Shown here: piece after piece, positions 1 to 9,612 of the stretch
Numbering within the stretch: the first letter of the stretch is position 1
Layout of the letters: each line of letters starts with the position of its first letter
Source of the DNA: Bacillus sp. FJAT-49736
GTDB taxonomy: Bacteria > Bacillota > Bacilli > Bacillales > Bacillaceae_C
Length of the DNA stretch: 63,104 nucleotides
Assembly (NCBI RefSeq): GCF_018343615.1
Contig: NZ_JAGYPI010000001.1
Location: forward strand, 1,009,846 to 1,072,949
Direction: 5' to 3'
Notes under the pieces: model-generated
What the model was told of the DNA's origin: nothing
Database searches by the model: none
What the model saw: the letters and a program-made list of their open reading frames with translations, nothing else
Position numbers and translations under genes: made by a program

Positions 1-48
1 AATTCTTATATGATTTATTATAACAACTTCAGATACCAATGGAATTTA

Positions 49-87
49 AAGAAGATGACCCCTGTTCAATACAGGAATCATCTTCTT
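49..87. terminator. Hairpin terminator
   Basis: A 10-base stem (AAGAAGATGA pairing with TCATCTTCTT) is extended by an inner CCTGT/ACAGG stem. It lies 78 bases beyond the stop codon of the minus-strand exporter gene and is its likely terminator. It could also end a plus-strand gene lying left of the window. Confidence 0.6.
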
Positions 88-164
88 AAGATTGCTTAAC
101 TCTTTTTTAAAATGTCCTTTACAAAGGGTACACTTTATTGAAGAGAAGCTTCTTGTTTTTTTAG

Positions 165-3100
165 CTATACACTTTGTGTTAACTCTGTTTTGGATGTATT
201 CCGTTGTTTTTTGGATTTCCTGAAATAAAGCAGTTCATAAAATACAGGAACAATAAATAGTGTCAAGACTGTTGCTACTGCAAGTCCGCCAATAACTACA
301 ACCGCTAGCCCTTTCGAAACGAGGCTACCAGCTTCTGCATGTGCAAATAACAGCGGCAGCATAGCACTAATGGTTGCGACAGCTGTCATAACAATTGGTC
401 TCGTTCTAGTAGCTGCTGCTTCCACTATGGCTTCACGTATAGACATATGCTCTTCATTTTGTTTAATTTTATCAATTAATACGATGGCATTCGTAACAAC
501 AATTCCAATCAGCATTAATGCGCCTAATAGGGCAGTTGAATCAACCGAAACTCTTGAAACCACTAATCCAAGAATAGCTCCGATAGATGCAAGTGGTAAT
601 GTCATTAGAATAGCAACTGGTGTCCTTAGAGTCCTAAATGTCATAACCATAATCAAATAAACTAAACCGATTGAGATAATCATGACTAACCCTAAATCAG
701 CAAATTCACTTGCTTGCTGAGTAACCGCACCGCCCTTAACAAGCTTAACATTCTTAGGCAGTTTCAGCTTATCCAGTTTCTTATCTATATCCGCGGAAAT
801 AACGGAAAGCTTATTAGGATTTACTTCTGCACTGATGCGAATATATTCTTTTCCATTCTTATGAAGCACAGTACTTCTTTGTGTTACTTTCTCAATTTTA
901 GCAATGTCAGAAAGGGGAACCATACCTGCTTGGGTTGCTATTTGAATATTATCCAAATCGTTTTTAGAAGTTGGATTTAGATCGGTGTTCATCACAACAG
1001 ATGTTTCTTTCCCATCTAATGTCAAGCTACCGATTGGTGTTTTGTTTAATAATCCATTTAATTGCATGGCAATTTGCCCTGTATTGGCTTTTGTCGGGTC
1101 TACAACAAATTGATAGACTGGTTTCTTTTCTTCAGCATTGGAAGCGACTTTTTTAACACCTTTTGTCCCATCAATTGTCTTAACTAAATCATTCGAAGCC
1201 TCTAACAGCTTATCTCGTTCTGGTCCTTCCAAATCGTAGGTGATTGCATTTTGGCTTGAGCTCATAAAAGATGCTGTAGATGCTTGAATATCGGCATTTG
1301 GATAGTCATTTTTCAATGCATTCACATCTTTAATAAAATCGTCCGCATTGGCATTATCCTTCATGATAATAGTGAAGGTCGTTTGGGTAGGATTGGATAC
1401 CTCACCCCATTTTGCCTGTTCTTCGCTATTTCCTTGTTGAGTAATGATAGATTGATATCCTTTTAACTTTAATAGCTTATTTTCAAAATCTAGACCGTTG
1501 TCTTGAACTTTTGAAATTGGTGTATCACTTGGATAGGTCATTGTAACAGATACCATTGAATTATCATCTGCACTAACTGATCCTTTTGGAAGCACCGTAT
1601 AAAGGGTAATTGAGCCTACAAACATAATAAAAGCGAAGAGGACTGGTACCCATTTATGATTAAGATTCCATTTTAAGATATTCATATAGCGCTTTGGTTC
1701 TTTATGCTCTGGCAATTTTGCCTTTTTTAACAGTCCGAACGACATTAATGGAACAACCGTTAAGGCAACTAATAGAGAAGCCAGAAGGGAATAAGTTACC
1801 GTTAAAGCAAATGGAAGTAAAAATGCTTTTAATGAACTTTGAATAAGTCCCATAGGCAAAAACACAGCTATAGTCGTAAGGGTAGAGGATGTAATTGCCT
1901 TTCCTACTTCGCCGGTTGCCTGCATAACAGTTTCTTTTGAAAAACCTTCCTTCTGAGTCTTCCTGAATATATTCTCGACAACAACTATACTATCATCTAC
2001 TAATCGACCAACTGCTACTGCTACTCCTCCCAATGTAAGAATGTTCAGCGTAATGCCTGAGCGCCAAAGTAACAACAAAGTAAGTCCTAGAGATAGTGGA
2101 ATAGATACAACTGTAATCAATGTGGAACGAATATTTCTTAAGAATAAAACAATCACGATAGTTGCAAATAGGGCACCTAATAATACTTCTCTTAGCATAC
2201 TGTTAACAGAGTCAACCACCATATTTGAACTAGAGAACAGGATTTCTGTGTGTATACCTGTGTAGGATTTATTAATATCATCTGAAACCTTTTTAATATC
2301 TTTTCCAACGGTTACCGCACTAGCACTGCTCTCTTTTGTGATAGAGATAGCCATTGCATCTTTACCATTTACATGGGTAATTCCTTCTTGACCATTGCTT
2401 CTTTGAATATCAGCAACATCTTTTAAATGTACCACAGGTGCATTTGGTACAGTAGGAGGTAGAACAAGATCTCCCAGTTCTTTGATACTTGTAATATTTC
2501 CGATTACTTTTAGGTTACTCATCTGCCCATCTATGTTCTTATCTCCTAAAGATACAGAAAGATTCTGCCCCTGTAGTAAACTCATAACCGAATTGATAGA
2601 TTGCTGCTTAGTAGCTAATTTGTTCATATTCAATTTTAATTCAATCACTGGATTTTCTTTTCCTAAGAGTGAGACATTGCCTACTCCTTTAATACTTTCG
2701 AACTTAGGCAATATCTCTTTCTCTAGTTTTTCCACATTGGCTTCCTTAGAGCCTTTATCGAAAGCGATGGAAAGCTGTGCTACTGGAATCATAGACGTAT
2801 CATACTGTATGATATTTGGCTTGGATACAGTATCTGGTAGCTTCAAACTGTTTATGGCATCTTCAACTTGCTTTTTCGCTTCCTTCATATTGGTTTTGGA
2901 ATCAAAGGAGATGTTCACCTGGGAATAACCATCGCCTGTCGTAGAAAAAACATCTGTTTTGCCTTTAACAGTGGCTACTGCATTTTCAATTGGTTCTGTA
3001 ACCTCTTGTGTCATCGTTTGCGAATTATATCCTTGTCCTATAGTTGCAACCGTTACCTGAGGATTATCGGCTTCCGGCATCAATTCCATCGGCAAAATAA

Positions 3101-3191
3101 AATAACTGCCGATCCCGAGTCCCAAGGTTAAAACAGTCATTACAATTAAGGCTGCCTTATTTCGAAAGGCCCATTTCGTTAAATACTTCAT
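165..3191 (-). CDS. swrC: RND-family efflux transporter, SwrC (YerP)-like
   Basis: A 1008-residue inner-membrane proton-driven RND exporter (AcrB/MMPL superfamily). TM1 spans about residues 12-34 and the first large outer loop follows. A TM4 motif GRLVDDSIVVVENI carries the adjacent Asp pair (about residues 398-399) of the proton relay. A second TM/loop half repeats the layout, and the protein ends in a short basic tail. The length fits the single-subunit Gram-positive group typified by B. subtilis SwrC (surfactin resistance and swarming). The ATG at 3191 follows a GGAAGGGG ribosome site. It stands alone, without a membrane-fusion partner, as usual for SwrC. The substrate is inferred from the family, not shown. 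Confidence 0.9.
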   Translation of the reverse strand: MKYLTKWAFRNKAALIVMTVLTLGLGIGSYFILPMELMPEADNPQVTVATIGQGYNSQTMTQEVTEPIENAVATVKGKTDVFSTTGDGYSQVNISFDSKTNMKEAKKQVEDAINSLKLPDTVSKPNIIQYDTSMIPVAQLSIAFDKGSKEANVEKLEKEILPKFESIKGVGNVSLLGKENPVIELKLNMNKLATKQQSINSVMSLLQGQNLSVSLGDKNIDGQMSNLKVIGNITSIKELGDLVLPPTVPNAPVVHLKDVADIQRSNGQEGITHVNGKDAMAISITKESSASAVTVGKDIKKVSDDINKSYTGIHTEILFSSSNMVVDSVNSMLREVLLGALFATIVIVLFLRNIRSTLITVVSIPLSLGLTLLLLWRSGITLNILTLGGVAVAVGRLVDDSIVVVENIFRKTQKEGFSKETVMQATGEVGKAITSSTLTTIAVFLPMGLIQSSLKAFLLPFALTVTYSLLASLLVALTVVPLMSFGLLKKAKLPEHKEPKRYMNILKWNLNHKWVPVLFAFIMFVGSITLYTVLPKGSVSADDNSMVSVTMTYPSDTPISKVQDNGLDFENKLLKLKGYQSIITQQGNSEEQAKWGEVSNPTQTTFTIIMKDNANADDFIKDVNALKNDYPNADIQASTASFMSSSQNAITYDLEGPERDKLLEASNDLVKTIDGTKGVKKVASNAEEKKPVYQFVVDPTKANTGQIAMQLNGLLNKTPIGSLTLDGKETSVVMNTDLNPTSKNDLDNIQIATQAGMVPLSDIAKIEKVTQRSTVLHKNGKEYIRISAEVNPNKLSVISADIDKKLDKLKLPKNVKLVKGGAVTQQASEFADLGLVMIISIGLVYLIMVMTFRTLRTPVAILMTLPLASIGAILGLVVSRVSVDSTALLGALMLIGIVVTNAIVLIDKIKQNEEHMSIREAIVEAAATRTRPIVMTAVATISAMLPLLFAHAEAGSLVSKGLAVVVIGGLAVATVLTLFIVPVFYELLYFRKSKKQRNTSKTELTQSV

Positions 3192-3692
3192 AAAAATTAT
3201 AAAACCCCTTCCAACTTTTCTCTTTGTTTGCTAATAGTCCGATAAAATAGCAGTAATTTCCTTCCTTGCCAAAAAGATTATAACACCTTTCGTATATGGA
3301 TAAATCCTTTTATAGATTTATTTTTATCTAAGACCTAAGACGGATGACTTTATATATATGTGTGTTTAATAAGAGAAGAATGAAAGGGTTAAGGGGATGT
3401 TCGAAGTGGAAAATCATTGAAATAAATTCAAGTTTGTGACTAAAGATGGGTTGTTATTGGTCCCGTCTTATTGTTAACTTAAGAATTAAGAGGAATTTCA
3501 TGAAGCCCATTTTCAAAAAAAAATATGTAAAAAATCACATACCTATTACCTACAACAAAAACATAAATAAACTTACTTCAAATAATTAATCACTCCACAT
3601 TCATAAATCCGACATAATGAACATTCCAGATGAATTATAGATATAAACAAATTAGAAATACAATATTTTAGAAAAATTAGGAGGACAAATAG
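3192..3692. other. Divergent intergenic region, 501 bp
   Basis: This AT-rich region separates the divergent exporter and WG-repeat genes and must hold both promoters. No convincing sigma-A pair or operator stood out. A 29-codon plus-strand ORF (3500-3589) follows AAGAGGA but is low-complexity Lys/Asn-rich and is not called. Confidence 0.4.
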
Positions 3693-5282
3693 GTGAAAAA
3701 AAATATTAGAGCGTGGTTAACAGGGGTTATTCTGTTTTGTTTGATCCTTGGTCCAACCCAATCTATCTCACTTGCTGCGAGTGATAAAAAAGTCATAGGT
3801 TATGAATTTAACTATGGGTTAGTTGCCTTTAAGCAATATGGAAAGTATGGAATGCTAGATAAAAAGGGGAAGGTAGCGGTTAAACCGATATATGATGAAA
3901 TTACCCTATATGGAAATACGAGTTTATTCCTCGTGAAAAAGAATAAGAAGTATGGGTTTATAAATAAAAAGGGAAAAGTCATAGTAACACCACAATACGA
4001 TTCAATATCTTTTGAAAATCCTATAGTAGTAGAGAAGAGCGGGAAATACGGATTGATCCGAAATTCTGGAAAGAAGATTGTTCAACCTAAGTATGACAGC
4101 ATTGAAAGATTCCAAAATGGCGTCGCACTTTTTAAATGTAAAGGCAAATTCGGGATCATGGACAAAGATGGAAAAGTAATACTTAAACCAACCTATGATA
4201 ACATCACACAAAACAATAACGGAGTATTTACTTTCTCCAAAAATAAAAAGTATGGATTAATTAATAAGCGAGGCAAAGTTATCGTAACCCCTACTTATGA
4301 ATCATTGGGCTATTTTGGTAATGGTCTATATAAGTCGAAACTGGATGGGAAATACGGGGTTTTGAACTCAGGTGGAAAGATCCTAGCCACTCCTTTATAT
4401 GATCAAATATCATCTTATTTTAATGGTTTTGCACAAGTAAAGGGAAATGGTAAATACGGATTCATTAGCGCAACAGGAAAAGTAATTGCTAAGCCAATTT
4501 ATGATTCCGTTAATGTATTTAGAAATGGAATTGCTCCAGTTGAAGTCGACGGAAAGCTTGGATATATCGACACAAATGGAAAAATGATTATTCAACCAAT
4601 ATTTGAGAAAGCGTATGATGATGATGGAAATTCAATCTATGAATTTTGGCAAAATGCTGCAGTAGTGATGAAAGATGGAAAGTATGGTGTTATTAATAAA
4701 AATGGCCAAGTCATTCTTGATTTTCAGTATGATTCGATCAGTTTGTTTAACAAAAAAGGGTTAGCGATCATTAATCATGATAACAGATTTGGAGTTGTTA
4801 ATGATAAGGGAAAGGTGATCGTAAAGCCATCCTATGATTATATAAGATTTGCAACCTACGGTGATGGGGAGTTTACTGGTGATTTTGTAATCTTCAAAGA
4901 AAATAACAAGGAAGGTGCAATAAGCAAAGATGGAAAAGTAATCCTCAATCCAATATACGATCGAATTGATCCTTTTGAACATAAGGGTTTAATTAGAATA
5001 ATGCAAGGTAATAAATATGGAATTTCTGATGCAGCCGGAAATATGTTAGTAAATCCTAAATATGAGGATATCGGCTATTTTTACAAAATAAACGAATATT
5101 TAGCTTATGTATACTATAAAGGTAAATACGGATTTTTGAATGATAAGGGGAAAACGGTCATTACCCCCAAATATGATCAAGTAGGCAGTTTTAAAGAAGG
5201 GCTAGTCTACGTGAAGAAAAATGGAAAAGCAGGATTTGTTGACAAGAAAGGCAAGGTAGTGATTAAGTTGATTTATAATTAA
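3693..5282 (+). CDS. Secreted WG (KWG)-repeat protein
   Basis: A 529-residue protein with a Sec signal peptide: Lys/Arg start, hydrophobic core at about residues 8-24, and Ala-Ala near residue 29. About 14 tandem repeats of about 34 residues follow, each built on a KYGF-[IL]-N-K-x-GKV-[IV]-x-P-x-YD-x-[IV] pattern. The WG repeat (beta-propeller-like) is known in many bacterial surface proteins; its ligand is unknown. The start is GTG at 3693, six bases after TTAGGAGGACAA. The last repeat is cut short by the TAA. That stop overlaps the AAGGCTC end of a dispersed repeat (5280-5305), so the C-terminus may have been set by an insertion. Confidence 0.85.
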   Translation: MKKNIRAWLTGVILFCLILGPTQSISLAASDKKVIGYEFNYGLVAFKQYGKYGMLDKKGKVAVKPIYDEITLYGNTSLFLVKKNKKYGFINKKGKVIVTPQYDSISFENPIVVEKSGKYGLIRNSGKKIVQPKYDSIERFQNGVALFKCKGKFGIMDKDGKVILKPTYDNITQNNNGVFTFSKNKKYGLINKRGKVIVTPTYESLGYFGNGLYKSKLDGKYGVLNSGGKILATPLYDQISSYFNGFAQVKGNGKYGFISATGKVIAKPIYDSVNVFRNGIAPVEVDGKLGYIDTNGKMIIQPIFEKAYDDDGNSIYEFWQNAAVVMKDGKYGVINKNGQVILDFQYDSISLFNKKGLAIINHDNRFGVVNDKGKVIVKPSYDYIRFATYGDGEFTGDFVIFKENNKEGAISKDGKVILNPIYDRIDPFEHKGLIRIMQGNKYGISDAAGNMLVNPKYEDIGYFYKINEYLAYVYYKGKYGFLNDKGKTVITPKYDQVGSFKEGLVYVKKNGKAGFVDKKGKVVIKLIYN

Positions 5283-5305
5283 GGCTCTTTCCTTAAAGAT
5301 TGCTT
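5280..5305 (+). repeat. Solo end fragment of MITE-like repeat
   Basis: TAAGGCTCTTTCCTTAAAG matches the left end of the full repeats at 41336, 41506 and 45427 (reverse), with a few mismatches. Only about 25 bases are recognisable. It begins inside the stop codon of the WG-repeat gene, as the fragment at 50210 does for another gene. Confidence 0.45.
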
Positions 5306-5339
5306 GTATTATAATTGAAAATGATATATGGAACAATAA

Positions 5340-5372
5340 AAAGCGATTATTCAATTGAATAGTCGTTTTTTT
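5340..5372. terminator. Bidirectional terminator
   Basis: A nine-base stem (CGATTATTC with GAATAGTCG, one G-T pair) is flanked by an A-run on the left and a T-run on the right. It lies between convergent genes ending at 5282 and 5377 and can serve both. Confidence 0.7.
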
Positions 5373-5376
5373 CGTT

Positions 5377-5655
5377 TTAACAGATATAAATGAGGTTGTT
5401 ATATATAGAAATAATAATTTCCTTCAGCTTTTCCTCCTTGATCCCAACCTTAACAAAATCGGCGATGATTACATCACCGGTAGGGGTGAACAGATTGGTA
5501 AGATTGGATTTGTTTTTGTTTGGGGCTGTTTTCTCTATTGGATAAAAGATACTTACGGGAAAAGTACGATGCTTTGGACCTTCCTCAAAAATTTCGGTTC
5601 TATTTATATCATCTATAACCTTAACAGTCCTGCCGACCGCAAAATTCGTACCCAT
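5377..5655 (-). CDS. Truncated alpha/beta hydrolase, PAF-acetylhydrolase-like N-terminus
   Basis: A 92-residue ORF with a good start (AGGAGGAAATAGT then ATG at 5655). Residues 3-41 (VGRTVKVIDDINR, then RTFPVSIFYP) resemble the N-terminal beta strands of platelet-activating-factor acetylhydrolase or dialkylphosphofatty-acid hydrolases. There they precede a roughly 250-residue catalytic domain. Here no GxSxG nucleophile, Asp or His follows, and a terminator comes straight after the stop. I read it as a gene that lost its 3' part; the remnant may still be translated. The resemblance is from memory of the family pattern and is moderate. It could instead be an independent small protein. Confidence 0.5.
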   Translation of the reverse strand: MGTNFAVGRTVKVIDDINRTEIFEEGPKHRTFPVSIFYPIEKTAPNKNKSNLTNLFTPTGDVIIADFVKVGIKEEKLKEIIISIYNNLIYIC

Positions 5656-5823
5656 ACTATTTCCTCCTATATTAAAACGATTATTTTTACGTAATTCGAC
5701 ATCAGCTCTATAATTCCTTTTTTATCCTTTTCATAGGAAGGGATTTGAAAAAATATAGCGAATTCTTTCTAATGTATTATTTTTACAGTAGCAAAAATAT
5801 ATTTATAAGAACGGGGGAGTCCC

Positions 5824-6585
5824 TTGTCAGATATTCAATTTGTGGAACTGAATACCGAACTATTAGAAGGTATGGGCAGCTTCTGTCTTCGAAGTAAAAA
5901 GAAGTCAGCAGGTTATCAAAACAAAACGAACTGGCTAAAAGAAAGATTCGATCACGGTCTAAAGTATATACAATTAACAGAAAATGATAAACAAGTGGGG
6001 TTTATTGAATATACAGATGGCGAAAACTCCTCAAGGGTGGTGAAGGCAGATCATTATCTTGTAATCCATTGTCTATGGGTAAGTGAGACTGGAAAAGGAT
6101 ACGGGAGCAAACTAATTCAGAAATGCCTCGAAGATGCCAAACAACAGTCGAAATTAGGGGTTGTGGTGGTAACAAATCCTGAAACCTCATGGGCACCGAG
6201 CAAGGAAATCTTTTTAAGAAATGATTTTCAATTGGTGGATAATGCACCTTATGATTTTGAGTTACTTGCTCATCCATTCGATATTTGTTCTCCATTACCT
6301 GTCTTTCCAACGAACTGGTGGGAAAGAGTGAAAAGATTCCAAGATCTTACGATTCTAAGAACCTTTCAATGTCCATATGTTGAAATTGCCACAGAGAATA
6401 TCCTTACTGGTGCGAAAAAGCTGGGAATCAAAGCGAACATCATTGATTTAAAAAACAGGGAAGAATTAATGGAGCTATCACCAACTCCTTATGGAATTTT
6501 TTCTGTTATTTTTAAGGGTGAGCTTATTACCTTTCATAGATTAACCGTTCATTCAGTCATTAAGCGGTTAAAGGAGCTTATTTAA
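5824..6585 (+). CDS. yoaP: GNAT N-acetyltransferase, YoaP type
   Basis: A 253-residue two-domain protein. Residues 1-145 form a GNAT fold with the acetyl-CoA loop ETGKGYGSKLIQ (about residues 88-99) and beta-4 HCLWVS. The C-terminal half (about 155-253) is the YoaP-like domain, ending in a LITFHRLTVHSVIKRL helix. Length and domain order match B. subtilis YoaP; the substrate is unknown. The start is TTG at 5824, set by ACGGGGGAG just upstream, and no ATG fits. It is probably co-transcribed with the small gene at 6620. Confidence 0.85.
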   Translation: MSDIQFVELNTELLEGMGSFCLRSKKKSAGYQNKTNWLKERFDHGLKYIQLTENDKQVGFIEYTDGENSSRVVKADHYLVIHCLWVSETGKGYGSKLIQKCLEDAKQQSKLGVVVVTNPETSWAPSKEIFLRNDFQLVDNAPYDFELLAHPFDICSPLPVFPTNWWERVKRFQDLTILRTFQCPYVEIATENILTGAKKLGIKANIIDLKNREELMELSPTPYGIFSVIFKGELITFHRLTVHSVIKRLKELI

Positions 6586-6619
6586 CAAAGCTTATAATTT
6601 GTTAAAGGGGGAGAAATAT

Positions 6620-6793
6620 GTGATAATCTTATCTATTTTAACCATTCTTGTGAAAACAGGTCTCATTATATTTGGGATATATGCAGTTGTTAAGGTATTA
6701 AGATACCTAGAAGACAAGGAAATTCGTGAGATTATAAGAAATGAGAAGCTGGATAAGTTGATTGAGTTGTTAGGGGATAAAAATAAGGAATAA
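6620..6793 (+). CDS. Small single-pass membrane protein
   Basis: A 57-residue protein with one strong membrane helix (about residues 2-26) followed by a charged amphipathic tail rich in Glu/Lys (YLEDKEIREIIRNEKLDKLI). A longer reading from TTG 6599 exists, but AAAGGGGGAG at 6604-6613 points to GTG 6620. It follows yoaP after 34 bases and precedes a terminator, so it is probably the last gene of that unit. No family recognised. Confidence 0.65.
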   Translation: MIILSILTILVKTGLIIFGIYAVVKVLRYLEDKEIREIIRNEKLDKLIELLGDKNKE

Positions 6794-7094
6794 TGCGTAT
6801 ATAGAAAAGGACACTTTTGATGGAGTGTCTTTTTGATTTTAATCATCATAATATGTTCCTTCGTATCCCCATAAATTTTACAGTCCATACGAATATATAA
6901 ATATGTAAATATATTTTTATCAAAAAAAACTTAGTAAATAGTGATGCCTTTATCCATCTTTATTTTTCACCAAGCAATTTCCTCCGAAAAATTCATAAAA
7001 AGGGTGAAATGTGCCAATTAGCGCAAAAACTCATTTCAAAAAATGCTTCCTTAACAAGACAACATGGTGAAACACATTTATAGGAGAGTTGAAA
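6794..7094. other. Intergenic region before the PBP gene
   Basis: It holds a hairpin terminator (6805-6834: AAAAGGACACT pairing with AGTGTCTTTT) that closes the yoaP unit. About 250 AT-rich bases follow and should contain the PBP promoter. The ribosome site TAGGAGA is at 7081-7087. I see no other structured element. Confidence 0.5.
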
Positions 7095-9263
7095 ATGTCA
7101 GAAGAACAGTATCGTTATCGTCAGGAACGAATACAAGCCGAAAAGGCGAAACAAAAGCAACAAAAAAGAGGAAAATCATCCAAGAAATTTTCAATCATAA
7201 AAAAGGTGTTCCTTGCGTTTTTTATTTTAGGCATTTTGGCAATCGGAATAGGTACCATTGTCTTTATTTCTATGATAAAGGACGCGCCTAAATTAGATGC
7301 CTCTAAATTAGAAGTTCCGCTTTCAACTAAATTTTACGATAAAAACGGGAACTTTTTATACGAATATGGGAAGGAAAAGAGGACCAATATAACCTATTCA
7401 CAACTTCCCGAAATGCTGGAGCATGCCTTCATTGCAACAGAGGATGCACGTTTTTACAAACATCATGGCATCGATATGAAAGGAACGGCAAGAGCGATAA
7501 CAGAAAATCTTACTGGAAATTTCGGGTCTCAAGGTGGCAGTACGATTACACAACAGGTTATTAAGAATTCTTTCCTGTCCCCGGAAAAAACAATAAAGAG
7601 AAAAGTGCAGGAATGGAGTTTGGCATATCAGCTGGAAAACAAATATACAAAGCATCAAATATTAATGATGTATTTAAATAAAATATATCTCGGTAATAGA
7701 TCGTATGGAGTTGCTGCAGCTGCTAAATCTTATTATGGAGTAGATTCCAATCATCTAAAACAATTAACACTTCCAGAGATGGCAATGCTAGCGGGTCTAC
7801 CGCAAAGTCCGAGCCATTACGATCCAACCGTACCTGAAAATAGAGAAGCGGCCACGAATCGCAGAAATGTTGTTCTTCAGGCTATGTATAATCAGGGGTA
7901 TATTACCAAAAAGCAAATGAAGGATGCAGAAAAAGTACCAGTAACAAAAGGCCTTGTTCCAAAAAACAAAAAACAAGGTATGCCAAATGAAGCGTTTTTA
8001 GATGCAGCTGTTAAAGAAGTGGAGAGTAAGCTTAAAAATGTGGATATTTCAACAGATGGGTTATCTATATATACAACCATTGATCCAAAAGCGCAGGACT
8101 ATGCCGATAAAATATTGAATACGAATTCTATTGTTGCTTACCCAAATGCTAAATTTCAAGGTGCGTTCGTATTCTTAGATACCAAAACAGGAGAGGTCCG
8201 AGCGATCGGAAGCGGCAGAAAAGATTTTAAAGCATCCTTTCGCGGAAATAACTTTGCCATTGATATTAAACGCCAGCCAGGGTCATCCTTTAAACCCATC
8301 CTTGATTATGGTCCAGCGATTGAAAATTTGAAATGGTCCACTGCACATCAAATAAATGATCAGCCGACAACCTATTATAGCGGTCAGTCTATTTCAAATT
8401 GGGATAACCAATATCATGGAATGTTGTCCATACGGAAAGCACTTCAATGGTCCTATAATATTCCCGCACTGCTGACACTTAGAGAAGTTGGGCTCGATAA
8501 GGCAAGGGACTTTGCAAAAAATCTTGGTATTCATTTTGAAAACAATACAGTTTACGAATCATATGCAATCGGAAGTAACACAGTCAGTCCATTAGAAATG
8601 GCTGGTGCGTACAGTGCTTTTGGTAATAAAGGGGTTTACAATGCTCCACATTTTGTCCAAAAGGTTGTTTATCCTAATGGCAAGGTTGTGCATTTTACTC
8701 CGAAACCAAAACAAGTAATGCATGATTATACTGCATATTTAATTACAGATATGTTACGGACGGTTGTCCGGTCAGGTACTGGTACAACAGCAAATGTTCC
8801 AGGGCTAGATATTGCCGGAAAAACGGGTACGACTAATTTTGATGATAAAACGATAGCTCGGTACGGTTATCCATCGCAAGCAACAAATGATAGCTGGATG
8901 GTAGGGTATACACCACAATACACGATGGCGGTTTGGACTGGTTACGAAAAAAATGGTCCAGGTAATTTTATGCTGGGGGATACGACTAAGATTTCTCAGC
9001 TTCTATTTAAAAACATGATGAATGCTTTTGGAACAGATCACAGTCCATTCCAGCAGCCTAGTGATGTATATAGAATGTATAATGAATTATATATAAAAGG
9101 CGGTAATCCTCAGGATATCCCGAGGCCACCGAAAAAAGAAACACATAAGGATAAAAAACCTAAACCGCATGGACCAAAGCACGATCATCCAAAGCACAAG
9201 GACAAACCAAAGCATGGTCCAAAGAAAAAACCTGGAAAAGGAAAGCATAAACATGGAGGATAG
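7095..9263 (+). CDS. Class A penicillin-binding protein, PBP1a family
   Basis: A bifunctional peptidoglycan glycosyltransferase/DD-transpeptidase of 722 residues. The basic cytoplasmic N-terminus is followed by a membrane anchor (about residues 40-62). The glycosyltransferase carries EDARFYKHHGID (catalytic Glu near 116) and GGSTITQQ. The transpeptidase has S397xxK400 (SSFK), SYN at 453-455 and KTGT at 576-579, so all catalytic motifs are intact. The overall pattern is closest to B. subtilis PonA but lacks its Asp/Gln-rich tail. Instead the last roughly 45 residues are Lys/His/Pro repeats. The start is ATG 7095 behind TAGGAGAG; a TTG lies two codons upstream. Monocistronic. Confidence 0.93.
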   Translation: MSEEQYRYRQERIQAEKAKQKQQKRGKSSKKFSIIKKVFLAFFILGILAIGIGTIVFISMIKDAPKLDASKLEVPLSTKFYDKNGNFLYEYGKEKRTNITYSQLPEMLEHAFIATEDARFYKHHGIDMKGTARAITENLTGNFGSQGGSTITQQVIKNSFLSPEKTIKRKVQEWSLAYQLENKYTKHQILMMYLNKIYLGNRSYGVAAAAKSYYGVDSNHLKQLTLPEMAMLAGLPQSPSHYDPTVPENREAATNRRNVVLQAMYNQGYITKKQMKDAEKVPVTKGLVPKNKKQGMPNEAFLDAAVKEVESKLKNVDISTDGLSIYTTIDPKAQDYADKILNTNSIVAYPNAKFQGAFVFLDTKTGEVRAIGSGRKDFKASFRGNNFAIDIKRQPGSSFKPILDYGPAIENLKWSTAHQINDQPTTYYSGQSISNWDNQYHGMLSIRKALQWSYNIPALLTLREVGLDKARDFAKNLGIHFENNTVYESYAIGSNTVSPLEMAGAYSAFGNKGVYNAPHFVQKVVYPNGKVVHFTPKPKQVMHDYTAYLITDMLRTVVRSGTGTTANVPGLDIAGKTGTTNFDDKTIARYGYPSQATNDSWMVGYTPQYTMAVWTGYEKNGPGNFMLGDTTKISQLLFKNMMNAFGTDHSPFQQPSDVYRMYNELYIKGGNPQDIPRPPKKETHKDKKPKPHGPKHDHPKHKDKPKHGPKKKPGKGKHKHGG

Positions 9264-9285
9264 GGTGCCAAGCATCCTATCCTCC
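9255..9285 (+). terminator. Hairpin overlapping the PBP stop codon
   Basis: A perfect ten-base stem GGAGGATAGG / CCTATCCTCC with an 11-base loop spans the stop codon. It lacks an immediate T-run, so termination is plausible rather than certain. Confidence 0.5.
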
Positions 9286-9389
9286 AAACCTTTTAAAACC
9301 GACTTTAAAGTTCACCTCAAACACTCTTCGCAAGGTCGATTACTTGTATTATTTTATTCTATAGTTATTGGGTCTCAGGCACCAAATGC

Positions 9390-9587
9390 TTAGGAGAACT
9401 TTTTGTTTATGGACTCCTATTCCGTTATCTGTGTCAAATAGGGTGATTTGTGTTGGATAGCGGTCACAGGTTCCTTTATTCACTAAAGCAGCTTTTTCCT
9501 ATTAAAATTATGCTAATAGCAGAATTGGTGTCCTCAAAACTTGCAAAATAGCAGTTTTTTTTAAGATAGCGGATTCTGTATCCGTAT
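9390..9587. repeat. Dispersed GGACA/TGTCC element, copy A
   Basis: This stretch has four degenerate units, such as ATAGCGGATTCTGTATCC and GCAGAATTGGTGTCCTC, plus inverted counterparts (GGACTCCTATTCCGTTAT). Units alternate in orientation at roughly 50-60 base spacing. Related stretches lie at 14209, 18413 and 48877. It fills the gap between the PBP gene and the convergent methionine gene and codes for nothing. Confidence 0.55.
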
Positions 9588-9612
9588 AGAATGAATAAAT
9601 ACCACAATTACT

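Noticed and set aside
3500-3589. 29-codon ORF after AAGAGGA
   Set aside because: Low-complexity Lys/Asn/Ile sequence in an AT-rich gap; not enough support.
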